The notes beneath the pieces were generated by a model. It was not told the DNA's origin, did not search any database, and saw only the letters and a list, made by a program, of their open reading frames with translations. The position numbers and the translations under genes were made by a program. Below, piece after piece: positions 10,299 to 18,272 of a stretch of DNA of 64,000 bases; within the stretch, counting starts at the first letter, position 1; each line of letters begins with the position of its first letter. This DNA is from Pseudomonas serboccidentalis (lineage in GTDB: Bacteria > Pseudomonadota > Gammaproteobacteria > Pseudomonadales > Pseudomonadaceae): assembly GCF_028830055.1 (NCBI RefSeq), contig NZ_CP101655.1, positions 4,206,669-4,270,668 of the forward strand. Reading direction: 5' to 3'.

Positions 10299-11039
10299 TT
10301 AGCTGATCTGCAAGACCCGAGCCATGGCCTGGTCGTCGTCTTTGGCGGTGTTCATCATCTTGACGTGCAACTCGAACTGCTTGGCCAGGGCCAGCACCGA
10401 CGTCATTTCTTCCACGGCATTGACGTTGCTCGACTCAAGGAAACCCGACACCAGTTTGACGTTGGCATCGGCCGGCGCAGGCTGGCCGTCCTTGGTGTAG
10501 ATCGAGCCGTCGAGGCCTTTGTTGAGGTTCTTGATGTCCGGGTTGACCAGTTTGATCCGGTCGACTTCCGCCATGACGCGCGGGCCTTCGCCCATCGCAC
10601 GAATACTGATGGTGCCGTCTTCACCGACTTCGACCTGCTGCTCGGGCGGCACGGCGATCGGACCGCCATTGCCGAGTACCGGCATGCCGTTGCCGGCGCG
10701 CAGTACGCCGAGGGCGTCGATGTTGAGGCTGCCGGTGCGCACGTAGCTTTCGCCACCGTTAGGGTTCTGCACGGCAATAAAGCCGTTGCCGGTCACGGCC
10801 ACGTCGAGGTCGCGACCAGTCTGCACCAGGGAACCTGCGGTGAAGTCGGTGGCGGGCCGTTCGCTCATGGCAAACGCACGCGCCGGAAAGCTGTCACCGA
10901 ACACCGGCATCGAACGCGCCTGCTCCAGGTCGCGCTGAAAACCATTGGTGGAGATGTTCGCCAGGTTGTTGGCATGCGCCTTTTGCGCCAGTGCGTTCTG
11001 ACTGGCGCCGGTCATTGCCACATAAAGGTACTTGTCCAC
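10299..11039 (-). CDS. flgF: Flagellar proximal rod protein FlgF
   Basis: FlgF is a proximal rod component. The conserved N-terminus is DKYLYVAMTGASQNALAQ followed by NNLANISTNGFQRDLEQAR, and the C-terminus has VNAVEEMTSVLALAKQFELH. The start is placed at GTG 11039, not at an in-frame codon 12 residues upstream, because the protein family begins exactly there and the site AGAGGAAAG lies a few bases before it. The resulting 246 residues fit the family. It is the first gene of the operon, transcribed from a sigma-54 promoter at 11095-11112. Confidence 0.95.
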   Translation of the reverse strand: MDKYLYVAMTGASQNALAQKAHANNLANISTNGFQRDLEQARSMPVFGDSFPARAFAMSERPATDFTAGSLVQTGRDLDVAVTGNGFIAVQNPNGGESYVRTGSLNIDALGVLRAGNGMPVLGNGGPIAVPPEQQVEVGEDGTISIRAMGEGPRVMAEVDRIKLVNPDIKNLNKGLDGSIYTKDGQPAPADANVKLVSGFLESSNVNAVEEMTSVLALAKQFELHVKMMNTAKDDDQAMARVLQIS

Positions 11040-11094
11040 ACTCTTTCCTCTGCATGCCGGACGTTTGCCGCCCACCGCTGTACTGCTGAGCCAT

Positions 11095-11112
11095 AAGCAA
11101 TTTGCAGACCAA
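11095..11112 (-). promoter_or_regulatory. Sigma-54 promoter for flgFGHIJKL
   Basis: On the minus strand the sequence reads TTGG-TCTGCAAA-TTGCTT. The GG of the -24 element and the GC of the -12 element have exactly the spacing required for RpoN. Transcription would start about 45 nt before the flgF GTG. This agrees with the known RpoN/FleQ-FleR control of middle flagellar genes in Pseudomonas. Confidence 0.75.
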
Positions 11113-11228
11113 CTTTTTTCTGGCGGCTTGCGGCCCGGTAAACAAAGGACTTGGGGGCAAGTGAGGGGATTTTTGAAATGTATCGAAGTCGAAAAACCGG
11201 CGGTGTAATGCCGCTTGGCGGCAAAGGA

Positions 11229-11308
11229 TCAAAAGATCGCAGCCTTCGGCAGCTCCTACATTGAAATGCCTGCTCCTGCAGGCGCTGCCGAAGGCTGCGA
11301 TCTTTTGA
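11229..11308. repeat. REPIN-like inverted repeat, 'GCTGCCGAAGGCTGCGATC' family
   Basis: A 25-nt arm (11229-11253) and its exact reverse complement (11284-11308) flank a 30-nt spacer. The element directly abuts the phhR stop codon. The same family recurs at about 15.8, 18.2, 21.8, 30.2, 37.9 and 46.4 kb. Confidence 0.85.
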
Positions 11309-11310
11309 AC

Positions 11311-12873
11311 TTAAGCTTCCGTGTCTTTACCGACTTCGTACTCACGCAGCTTATTGGCAATCGTCGTATGCGAAACCCCCAGCCGTTTGCCCAGTTGCCG
11401 ACTGCTCGGGTGCTCGGAATACAGCCGCTCCAGCACCGCTTTCTCGAAGCGTCCGACGATCTCGTCCAGCCCGCCCTCCAGCGAGAAATCGCCAAGCGGC
11501 TGACGCACGCCATAGTCCGGCAAGCGAATATGCTCGGCCTTGACCGTGCCGCCGTCACACAGGGAAACCGCCTGAAACAGCACGTTCTCCAACTGCCGCA
11601 CGTTGCCCGGCCAGTGATAGTGACTGAGACGCTCCATCGCCGCCGGCGCCAGTTTCGGCAGCGAACAACCGATCTGGCGGCTGGCTTGATCGAGGAAGTG
11701 TTCGACCAGTGGCGTCAAACCGTCGAGGCATTCGCGCAGCGGCGGGATGTGCAGCGACAGCACGTTCAAGCGGTGATACAAGTCCTGACGAAACTCACCG
11801 CGGGCGCACAGTTCGGACAAGTCGACCTGGGTCGCGCAGATCACCCGCACATCCAGATACACCTCTTCGTCGCTGCCCACCCGGCGGAAGCAACCGTCCT
11901 GCAGAAAGCGCAGCAACTTCACCTGCAAGCGCGGGCTCATTTCCCCTACACCGTCGAGGAACAGCGTGCCGCCCGCCGTCAGCTCCAGCAGGCCAAGTTT
12001 GCCTTCGGCCCGCGCGCCTTCGAACGCGCCGGGGCCGTAGCCGAACAGCTCGGTCTCGGCCATCGACTCCGGCAGCCCTGCGCAGTTGAGCGCCATCAAC
12101 GGCGACTGCCCACGCGGACTGGCGAGGTGGCAGGCGCGCGCCAGCAACTCTTTGCCGGTGCCGGTTTCACCTTCGATCAACAGCGGTGCATCCAGCGGCG
12201 CCATGCGCCGTGCTTCGCGCACCACCGCCGCCATGACTTTCGAACTCTGGAAGATGCTGTCGAAGCCGCGCAGTTCCTGTTTGCGCACGTTATAGATGCG
12301 CTCGCCGACGCGATCGGCGCGGTGCAAGGTCAGTACCGCACCGGCCATGGCTTCGCTGTCGTCATGCTCCGATTGCAACGGCGCGATGTCGGCGAGAAAG
12401 ATGTCACCCTTGACCTTGACGCGCATGCCGTTGATCCGCGACTTGTTGGCGCGCACCAGCTCCGGCAGGTCGAAATCCTCGGCATAGCGTGACAGCGGAA
12501 TCCCCGGTACCTCGTCCACCCGAACGCCAAGCAACTGCGCGGCAGCACGGTTGGCGGCGACGATCGAGCCACCCATGTCGATCGACAGCACCGGGAATTC
12601 CAGCGCGCCGAGCAACGCGTTCAACTCCATGTGCCGGCGCTCGCTGGGCATCAGCCCGACGCGCTTGACGCCAAACACCCCGGCAATCGCCTCGAACTTC
12701 GGCCGCAGCGCCTGGAACTGAATGTTGATCAGGTTGGGGCAGTGCAGGTAGATCGCATTGCCATGCTCGCCACCGACCTCGCCACGCGCGACGTTGATCC
12801 CGTACTCCACCAGCAGGTTGAGGATGTCGCGCAGGATGCCGATGCGGTTCTGACAGTGGACTTTGATACGCAT
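11311..12873 (-). CDS. phhR: TyrR-family regulator of aromatic amino acid catabolism PhhR
   Basis: PhhR senses phenylalanine/tyrosine and activates phhABC, which lies divergently next door. Domains: N-terminal ACT domain (about 1-75, CQNRIGILRDILNLLVEY), PAS domain (about 80-190), AAA+ domain (about 205-430; Walker A GETGTGKE at 235-242, Walker B GGTLFLDGVGEM at 301-312) and a C-terminal TyrR-type helix-turn-helix (RQLGKRLGVSHTTIANKLRE). The loop that is GAFTGA in true sigma-54 activators is GAFEGA here (282-287), consistent with TyrR-like proteins that act with sigma-70. At 520 residues it has the family length. Confidence 0.95.
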   Translation of the reverse strand: MRIKVHCQNRIGILRDILNLLVEYGINVARGEVGGEHGNAIYLHCPNLINIQFQALRPKFEAIAGVFGVKRVGLMPSERRHMELNALLGALEFPVLSIDMGGSIVAANRAAAQLLGVRVDEVPGIPLSRYAEDFDLPELVRANKSRINGMRVKVKGDIFLADIAPLQSEHDDSEAMAGAVLTLHRADRVGERIYNVRKQELRGFDSIFQSSKVMAAVVREARRMAPLDAPLLIEGETGTGKELLARACHLASPRGQSPLMALNCAGLPESMAETELFGYGPGAFEGARAEGKLGLLELTAGGTLFLDGVGEMSPRLQVKLLRFLQDGCFRRVGSDEEVYLDVRVICATQVDLSELCARGEFRQDLYHRLNVLSLHIPPLRECLDGLTPLVEHFLDQASRQIGCSLPKLAPAAMERLSHYHWPGNVRQLENVLFQAVSLCDGGTVKAEHIRLPDYGVRQPLGDFSLEGGLDEIVGRFEKAVLERLYSEHPSSRQLGKRLGVSHTTIANKLREYEVGKDTEA

Positions 12874-12901
12874 ATAAAAGGCCTGAGAAAACGATGATTA
12901 A

Positions 12902-12996
12902 CCTGTAGGAGCGAGCCTGCTCGCGATGAGGCCAGGCCAGTCAGCGCCTTCATTGACTGATACGCCGCCATCGCGAGCAGGCTCACTCCTACAGGG
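12902..12996. repeat. REPIN-like inverted repeat, 'GTAGGAGTGAGCCTGCTCGCGAT' family
   Basis: Arms CCTGTAGGAGCGAGCCTGCT and its complement (with one mismatch) face each other across about 45 nt in the phhR-phhA interval. Other copies are at 23.6, 31.6 and 36.0 kb. Confidence 0.85.
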
Positions 12997-13108
12997 GTTA
13001 GCGCCACGAATTTTCTGTCGAGGCGCGCAGATAGTTGTCAAGATTATGTGACAGCAACACGCCTTTTCAAACCTGCAAATCACCGCAAACGCGAGATACC
13101 GGCCAAAG

Positions 13109-13126
13109 CGTAACGATTTTTTTACG
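13109..13126 (+). promoter_or_regulatory. Candidate PhhR (TyrR-type) box upstream of phhA
   Basis: CGTAAC-N6-TTTACG is a dyad that differs from the TyrR/PhhR consensus TGTAAA-N6-TTTACA at only three of twelve positions. It lies 120 nt before the phhA start codon. The match to the consensus is seen; binding is inferred. Confidence 0.45.
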
Positions 13127-13246
13127 AAATCCGGCGATTTTTCCTACAAGCAACGCCATCAACCTGCTGCATCCCGCCCCGCTCTCGGGTAATTCTGAAG
13201 CCATCGCTGGACATAACAAGAACGAATTCCCTAGCAGGAGAGCAGT

Positions 13247-14038
13247 ATGAAGCAGACGCAATACGTGGCCCGCGAGCCCGATGCGCAAGGTTTTATCGAC
13301 TACCCCGCCGAAGAACACGCGGTGTGGAACACGCTCATCACCCGCCAGTTGAAAGTGATCGAGGGTCGGGCGTGCCAGGAATACCTGGACGGTATCGAAA
13401 AACTCGGTCTGCCCCACGACCGCATCCCGCAACTGGGCGAGATCAACAAGGTGCTCGGTGAGACCACCGGTTGGCAGGTTGCCCGTGTCCCGGCGCTGAT
13501 CCCCTTCCAGACCTTCTTCGAATTGCTCGCCAGCAAACAGTTTCCGGTGGCCACGTTCATTCGTACCCGCGAAGAACTGGACTACCTGCAAGAGCCGGAC
13601 ATTTTCCACGAGATCTTCGGTCACTGCCCGCTGCTGACCAACCCATGGTTCGCCGAATTCACCCACACCTACGGCAAGCTCGGCCTACAGGCCACCAAAG
13701 AGGAGCGCGTGTACCTGGCGCGCCTGTACTGGATGACCATCGAGTTTGGCCTGGTCGATACCCCGCAAGGCCAACGCATCTACGGTGGCGGCATCCTGTC
13801 CTCGCCGAAGGAAACCGTTTATTCGCTGTCGGAAGAGCCCGAGCATCAGGCCTTCGATCCGCTGGAAGCCATGCGCACGCCGTATCGCATCGACATCCTG
13901 CAGCCGTTGTACTTTGTCCTGCCAAACCTCAAGCGCCTGTTCGATCTCGCTCACGAAGACATCATGGGCATGGTCAAGCAAGGCATGCAGCTGGGGTTGC
14001 ACGCTCCGAAGTTTCCGCCAAAACCGAAAGCCGCGTGA
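13247..14038 (+). CDS. phhA: Phenylalanine-4-hydroxylase PhhA
   Basis: PhhA is the Fe(II)- and tetrahydropterin-dependent enzyme that converts phenylalanine to tyrosine, the entry step of phenylalanine catabolism. The iron ligands are visible as H121 and H126 in FHEIFGHCP and E166 in YWMTIEFGL. The 263-residue length is that of the bacterial single-domain enzyme, without the regulatory domain of the mammalian protein. A good site (AGGAG, 7-8 nt upstream) supports the ATG. It is the first gene of the phhABC set and is preceded by a candidate PhhR box. Confidence 0.98.
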   Translation: MKQTQYVAREPDAQGFIDYPAEEHAVWNTLITRQLKVIEGRACQEYLDGIEKLGLPHDRIPQLGEINKVLGETTGWQVARVPALIPFQTFFELLASKQFPVATFIRTREELDYLQEPDIFHEIFGHCPLLTNPWFAEFTHTYGKLGLQATKEERVYLARLYWMTIEFGLVDTPQGQRIYGGGILSSPKETVYSLSEEPEHQAFDPLEAMRTPYRIDILQPLYFVLPNLKRLFDLAHEDIMGMVKQGMQLGLHAPKFPPKPKAA

Positions 14039-14073
14039 TCCGCGACTTTTGCTGACAATTGAGTCTGTCAGTC

Positions 14074-14100
14074 GCCGTCACTTTGGTTTAGCGTGACGGC
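14074..14100. other. 8-bp stem-loop between phhA and phhB
   Basis: GCCGTCAC (14074-14081) pairs with GTGACGGC (14093-14100). There is no following T-run, so it is more likely an mRNA-stabilising or partial attenuating hairpin than a full terminator. The 118-nt phhA-phhB gap holds nothing else recognisable. Confidence 0.5.
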
Positions 14101-14156
14101 ATTGACGGCCCAAACGCTTTAATAAAAAAAACACCCTCGATTTCAGGAATCACACC

Positions 14157-14513
14157 ATGTCCACTTTGAACCAAGCCCACTGCGAAGCCTGCCGTGCCGA
14201 TGCGCCACAAGTCAGCGACGAAGAACTGCCGATCCTGATCAAGCAGATCCCCGACTGGAACATCGAAGTGCGCGACAGCATCATGCAACTGGAGAAAGTC
14301 TTCCTGTTCAAGAACTTCAAGCATGCGCTGGCGTTCACCAACGCCGTCGGTGAAATCTCCGAGGCCGAAGGTCACCACCCGGGCCTGCTGACCGAGTGGG
14401 GCAAAGTCACCGTGACCTGGTGGAGCCACTCGATCAAGGGCCTGCACCGCAACGACTTCATCATGGCCGCGCGCACTGACGAAGTGGCCAAGACTGCAGA
14501 AGGACGCAAGTAA
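14157..14513 (+). CDS. phhB: Pterin-4a-carbinolamine dehydratase PhhB
   Basis: PhhB regenerates the pterin cofactor oxidised by PhhA. The active-site motif EGHHP (H73, H74) and the later His in [14 protein letters not shown] (H91) are intact. At 118 residues it has the normal length. The stop codon shares one base with the phhC start (TAATG), so the two are translationally coupled. Confidence 0.97.
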
Positions 14514-15706
14514 TGCACTTCGACGCCATCGGCCGGGTACCCGGCGACCCGATCCTCGGTTTGATGGAGGCCTATGCGCAGGACAGTAACCCGCGCAAGT
14601 TCGACCTCGGCGTTGGCGTCTACAAGGATGCCCAGGGCCTGACACCGATCCCCGAGGCGGTGAAAATCGCTGAGGCGCGACTGGTCGAGAGCCAGGACAC
14701 CAAGACCTACATCGGTGGTCACGGCAACCCGCTGTTCGGCAAGGTCATCAATGAGCTGGTGCTTGGCGCCGACTCGAAGCTGATCGCCGAGCAGCGTGCC
14801 GGCGCCACCCAGACCCCGGGGGGTACCGGTGCCCTGCGGCTGGCCGCTGATTTCATCGCCCAATGCCTGCCGGGCAAAGGCGTGTGGCTGAGCAACCCGA
14901 CCTGGCCGATCCACGAAACGATTTTCGCTGCGGCCGGGGTCAAGGTCAGTCACTACCCGTACGTGGGCAGCGACAACCGCCTCGACGTCGACGCCATGCT
15001 CGCGGTGCTCAACGACGTGCCGAAAGGCGATGTGGTGTTGCTGCATGCGTGCTGCCACAACCCGACCGGTTTCGACCTCAATCACGATGACTGGCAGCGT
15101 GTACTCGACGTGGTACGCCGCCGTGACCTGCTGCCGCTGATCGACTTTGCCTACCAAGGCTTCGGCGACGGACTGGAGCAGGACGCGTGGTCGACCCGCC
15201 TGTTTGCCGCTGAAGTGCCTGAGTTGCTGATCACCAGTTCCTGCTCGAAAAACTTCGGCCTGTATCGCGACCGCACCGGTGCACTGATCGTCTGCGCGAA
15301 AACCGCTGACAAGCTGATCGACATCCGCAGCCAACTGGCCAACATCGCCCGCAACCTGTGGTCCACGCCACCGGATCACGGCGCGGCGGTGGTCGCGACC
15401 ATCCTCGCCGACCCGGAGCTGAAAAGCCGCTGGGCCGACGAAGTGGAAGCCATGCGTTTGCGTATCGCGCAGTTACGCAGTGGTCTGGTCGAAGCGCTGG
15501 AGCCGCACGGCTTGCGCGAGCGCTTTGCGCACATTGGCGTGCAACGCGGGATGTTCTCCTACACCGGCCTGTCGCCGGAGCAGGTCAAACAACTGCGTGA
15601 GCATCACAGCGTGTACATGGTCAGCTCGGGCCGGGCGAACGTCGCCGGGATCGATGCCACGCGCCTGGCGCTACTGGCCGACGCCATCGCCGACGTCTGC
15701 AAGTAA
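14513..15706 (+). CDS. phhC: Aromatic amino acid aminotransferase PhhC
   Basis: This is a class I PLP-dependent aminotransferase that moves the amino group of tyrosine/phenylalanine to 2-oxoglutarate. The PLP lysine is K246 in SSCSKNFGLYRDRTG. Other cofactor residues are N183 (HNPTG) and D211 (LIDFAYQGFG), and TPGGTGALR matches the phosphate-binding turn. At 397 residues it equals the TyrB/AspC family. It overlaps phhB by one base and completes phhABC; the strand change and repeat downstream mark the operon end. Confidence 0.96.
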   Translation: MHFDAIGRVPGDPILGLMEAYAQDSNPRKFDLGVGVYKDAQGLTPIPEAVKIAEARLVESQDTKTYIGGHGNPLFGKVINELVLGADSKLIAEQRAGATQTPGGTGALRLAADFIAQCLPGKGVWLSNPTWPIHETIFAAAGVKVSHYPYVGSDNRLDVDAMLAVLNDVPKGDVVLLHACCHNPTGFDLNHDDWQRVLDVVRRRDLLPLIDFAYQGFGDGLEQDAWSTRLFAAEVPELLITSSCSKNFGLYRDRTGALIVCAKTADKLIDIRSQLANIARNLWSTPPDHGAAVVATILADPELKSRWADEVEAMRLRIAQLRSGLVEALEPHGLRERFAHIGVQRGMFSYTGLSPEQVKQLREHHSVYMVSSGRANVAGIDATRLALLADAIADVCK

Positions 15707-15763
15707 CACCGCCACCACAATTGATCGCGCCCACGCGAATGAACGATCTACACCGCAATACCC

Positions 15764-15848
15764 TGTAGGAGCTGCCGCAGGCTGCGATCTTTTGATCTTT
15801 GTTCTTAAAATCAAAGTCAAAAGATCGCAGCCTGCGGCAGCTCCTACA
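15764..15848. repeat. REPIN-like inverted repeat
   Basis: TGTAGGAGCTGCCGCAGGCT and its complement form a long hairpin-capable palindrome just after phhC, of the same family as at 11229. The rest of the interval 15849-16001 holds only the region just upstream of the next small gene. Confidence 0.85.
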
Positions 15849-16001
15849 TTTGTTTCGCAGTGATCCTCCTCCCCTGCGGCCATCTGTCGCATTAATTTGA
15901 ATTAAAAGTCTGATTGTCATTTTTCCTGCTGTATCCTGCGCAGGCTTTCAAGAAGCGCGGATCTACCAGATCTATCAACAGACTTAGCGAGGAGCGCAAC
16001 C

Positions 16002-16133
16002 ATGCACGAGATTCCTAATCTCCCCTTCCCAAGCCTGCACGTACCTGAGCAGACGACCACGCAACAAGCCGGCGCACAGCAGCCCGAGCCGAAAGAAGCC
16101 GTTGAGAGCCGCAAGGCCGACAGCGAAGAGTAA
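16002..16133 (+). CDS. Small conserved hypothetical protein (43 aa)
   Basis: The ATG is preceded by GAGGAGCG at good spacing, and the frame encodes 43 residues beginning MHEIPNLPFPSLHVPEQTTT and ending in a charged tail (SRKADSEE). It is Pro/Gln/Glu-rich, probably disordered, with no signal peptide or membrane helix. I do not know its function. The good ribosome-binding site and the neat fit between phhC and a hairpin argue that it is real. Confidence 0.6.
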   Translation: MHEIPNLPFPSLHVPEQTTTQQAGAQQPEPKEAVESRKADSEE

Positions 16134-16151
16134 AACCCCGCCGTACAGACC

Positions 16152-16183
16152 GTGTGGAAAGCGCTAAGATGCGCTTTCCACAC
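16152..16183. terminator. Perfect 13-bp hairpin between two small genes
   Basis: GTGTGGAAAGCGC (16152-16164) pairs exactly with GCGCTTTCCACAC (16171-16183) around TAAGAT. It has no T-run, so a classical intrinsic terminator is only partly supported. It could also protect the 3' end of the upstream small mRNA. Confidence 0.5.
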
Positions 16184-16203
16184 TGCCTGAAACCGAGCCC
16201 GCC

Positions 16204-16386
16204 ATGACCGACGAATTTTCTGAAAGCCAAGCCGCCGTCCTGATCGGCGCGACCGAGAAAATGATCGAGATCTGGAACCGCCTCTCCCCGGAAAAACAGG
16301 CCGCCCTGCTCGCCCGTTTCGGCAGCGAAGAAAACGCCCTCGCCGCCCTCGTCACCACGCAACTGGTCGCCCCGGCCCAACCCTGA
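16204..16386 (+). CDS. Small conserved hypothetical protein (60 aa)
   Basis: The 60-residue product (MTDEFSESQAAVLIGATEKM, then EIWNRLSPEKQAALLARFGS) is predicted all-helical, acidic and cytosolic. No known domain is recognised. The ribosome-binding site is weak (ACCGAGC), but composition and helix periodicity look protein-like. It lies 18 nt after the hairpin and 103 nt before the MFS gene. Confidence 0.6.
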   Translation: MTDEFSESQAAVLIGATEKMIEIWNRLSPEKQAALLARFGSEENALAALVTTQLVAPAQP

Positions 16387-16489
16387 TTTCACCACCCGGC
16401 AAATAGTTTTACTTTTCCCCGCCTCTGACTCGTTCGCGCCGGTATCATAAGCAGCCTATCTAATCCTGCTTTGCCGTGGATCGTTTCCC

Positions 16490-17689
16490 ATGTCGTCCTC
16501 TATGTCAGAACCGCAGCGTCCCCTGGCGGTCACGCTGCAAGTCGTTTCCATCGTCCTCTTCACCTTCATCGGCTATCTGAACATCGGCATTCCCCTCGCG
16601 GTGCTGCCGGGCTATGTCCACAGCGACCTGGGCTTCGGTGCGGTGATCGCGGGACTGGTGATCAGCGTGCAATACCTCGCCACCCTGCTCAGCCGTCCGT
16701 ACGCCGGCAAGATCATCGACAACCAGGGCAGCAAACGCGCGGTGATGATCGGTCTGGCCGGTTGTGGCTTGAGCGGTGTGTTCATGCTGATTTCGGCGTG
16801 GACACCGAATCTGCCGATGCTCAGCCTGATCAGCCTGTTGATCGGTCGCCTGGTGCTGGGCAGCGCGGAAAGCCTGGTCGGTTCCGGTTCGATCGGCTGG
16901 GGCATCGGCCGGGTCGGGGCGGCGAACACCGCCAAGGTGATCTCGTGGAACGGCATCGCCAGTTACGGCGCACTGGCGGTCGGCGCGCCGTTCGGGGTGT
17001 GGCTGGTCGGCCAGTTGGGGCTGTGGAGCATGGGTGTCAGCATCATCCTGCTGGCGGCGCTGGGCTTGCTGCTGGCGTGGCCGAAAACCGCCGCGCCGAT
17101 TGTCGCCGGCGAGCGCTTGCCGTTCATGCATGTGCTCGGCCGCGTGTTCCCACACGGTTGCGGCCTGGCGTTGGGCTCGATCGGTTTCGGCACCATCGCC
17201 ACCTTTATCACCCTGTATTACGCCACGCAGCATTGGGACAACGCGGTGCTGTGCCTGAGCCTGTTCGGTGCCAGCTTCATCGGCGCGCGGCTGTTGTTCG
17301 GCAACCTGATCAACCGTCTCGGCGGCTTCCGCGTGGCGATCGCCTGCCTGTCGGTGGAGACGCTGGGCCTGCTGCTGTTGTGGCTCGCGCCAGACGCGCA
17401 TTGGGCGCTGGCCGGTGCGGCGTTGAGCGGTTTCGGCTTCTCGCTGGTGTTTCCGGCGCTGGGCGTAGAGGCAGTGAATCTGGTGCCGGCCTCCAGCCGC
17501 GGTGCAGCGGTCGGCGCTTACTCACTGTTCATCGACTTGTCGCTGGGGATCACCGGGCCATTGGCCGGAGCGATTGCGGCAGGCTTTGGCTTTGCTTCGA
17601 TCTTCCTGTTCGCCGCTCTCGCTGCATTGAGCGGGTTGGCCTTGAGCGTTTATCTGTACAAGCACACGGCCAAGTACCGCGAAGACTAG
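16490..17689 (+). CDS. MFS transporter, YhhS-like
   Basis: This is an inner-membrane major facilitator carrier with 12 predicted helices in 399 residues. The loop 2-3 signature is visible as [19 protein letters not shown]. The overall pattern (N-terminal [20 protein letters not shown]) resembles the YhhS/UPF0226 group, often labelled arabinose or drug efflux; the substrate cannot be told from sequence. Its stop overlaps the convergent arfB stop by 4 nt. Confidence 0.85.
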   Translation: MSSSMSEPQRPLAVTLQVVSIVLFTFIGYLNIGIPLAVLPGYVHSDLGFGAVIAGLVISVQYLATLLSRPYAGKIIDNQGSKRAVMIGLAGCGLSGVFMLISAWTPNLPMLSLISLLIGRLVLGSAESLVGSGSIGWGIGRVGAANTAKVISWNGIASYGALAVGAPFGVWLVGQLGLWSMGVSIILLAALGLLLAWPKTAAPIVAGERLPFMHVLGRVFPHGCGLALGSIGFGTIATFITLYYATQHWDNAVLCLSLFGASFIGARLLFGNLINRLGGFRVAIACLSVETLGLLLLWLAPDAHWALAGAALSGFGFSLVFPALGVEAVNLVPASSRGAAVGAYSLFIDLSLGITGPLAGAIAAGFGFASIFLFAALAALSGLALSVYLYKHTAKYRED

Positions 17690-18099
17690 AAGTCCACTTT
17701 GCCGCGCCCGGCCTTGATACTGCCGCGCTTGGTCTTGGACTCTAGGCGGCGCTTCTTCGAGCCGAGAGTCGGCTTGGTCGGACGGCGCTTCTTTTCGACC
17801 TTGGTGGCGCTGAGGATCAGCTCGACCAGACGCTCCAGCGCATCGGCACGGTTGGCTTCCTGCGTGCGGTATTGCTGGGCCTTGATGATCAACACGCCAT
17901 CGCTGGTGATGCGGCTGTCGCGCAGCGCCAGCAGCCGCTCCTTGTAGAACTCGGGCAAGGACGAGGCCGGAATGTCGAAGCGCAGGTGCACGGCGCTGGA
18001 AACCTTGTTGACGTTCTGCCCACCGGCGCCTTGCGCGCGGATGGCCGTCAATTCGATCTCGGCATCCGGCAGATGCACATTGTTGGAAATCACCAGCAT
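17686..18099 (-). CDS. arfB: Alternative ribosome-rescue factor ArfB (YaeJ)
   Basis: ArfB is a peptidyl-tRNA hydrolase that frees ribosomes stalled on mRNAs without a stop codon. The GGQ catalytic motif sits at residues 26-28 ([20 protein letters not shown]), and the basic C-terminal tail ([26 protein letters not shown]) inserts into the mRNA channel. The start at 18099 ([12 protein letters not shown]) gives 137 residues, the family length. An upstream in-frame codon at 18141 would start beside the repeat at 18145 and is unlikely. Confidence 0.93.
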   Translation of the reverse strand: MLVISNNVHLPDAEIELTAIRAQGAGGQNVNKVSSAVHLRFDIPASSLPEFYKERLLALRDSRITSDGVLIIKAQQYRTQEANRADALERLVELILSATKVEKKRRPTKPTLGSKKRRLESKTKRGSIKAGRGKVDF

Positions 18100-18144
18100 G
18101 GAAAAGCGTCCGTAATCAGAGTGTGCAGGATACGCCATCAATCC

Positions 18145-18218
18145 TGTAGGAGCTGCCGAAGGCTGCGATCTTTTGATCTTTTGTCCGAACCCGCCCCGAG
18201 CCTTCGGCAGCTCTTACA
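18145..18218. repeat. REPIN-like inverted repeat (imperfect)
   Basis: Left arm TGTAGGAGCTGCCGAAGGCT and a right arm ending CTTCGGCAGCTCTTACA with one mismatch, of the same family as at 11229. It lies upstream of arfB and downstream of the permease terminator. Confidence 0.8.
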
Positions 18219-18224
18219 GGGGCA

Positions 18225-18252
18225 ATAAAAAACCCGGCACATTGGCCGGGTT
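18225..18252 (-). terminator. Rho-independent terminator of the aromatic permease gene
   Basis: AACCCGGC (18231-18238) pairs with GCCGGGTT (18245-18252). On the minus strand the stem is followed by TTTTTATTG, a proper U-run, 20 nt after the permease stop codon. Confidence 0.85.
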
Positions 18253-18272
18253 TGTTGTTTTTGCGTCAGCGC

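Noticed and set aside
11215..12492. 425-codon plus-strand frame
   Set aside because: It is antisense to phhR and has no recognisable domain.
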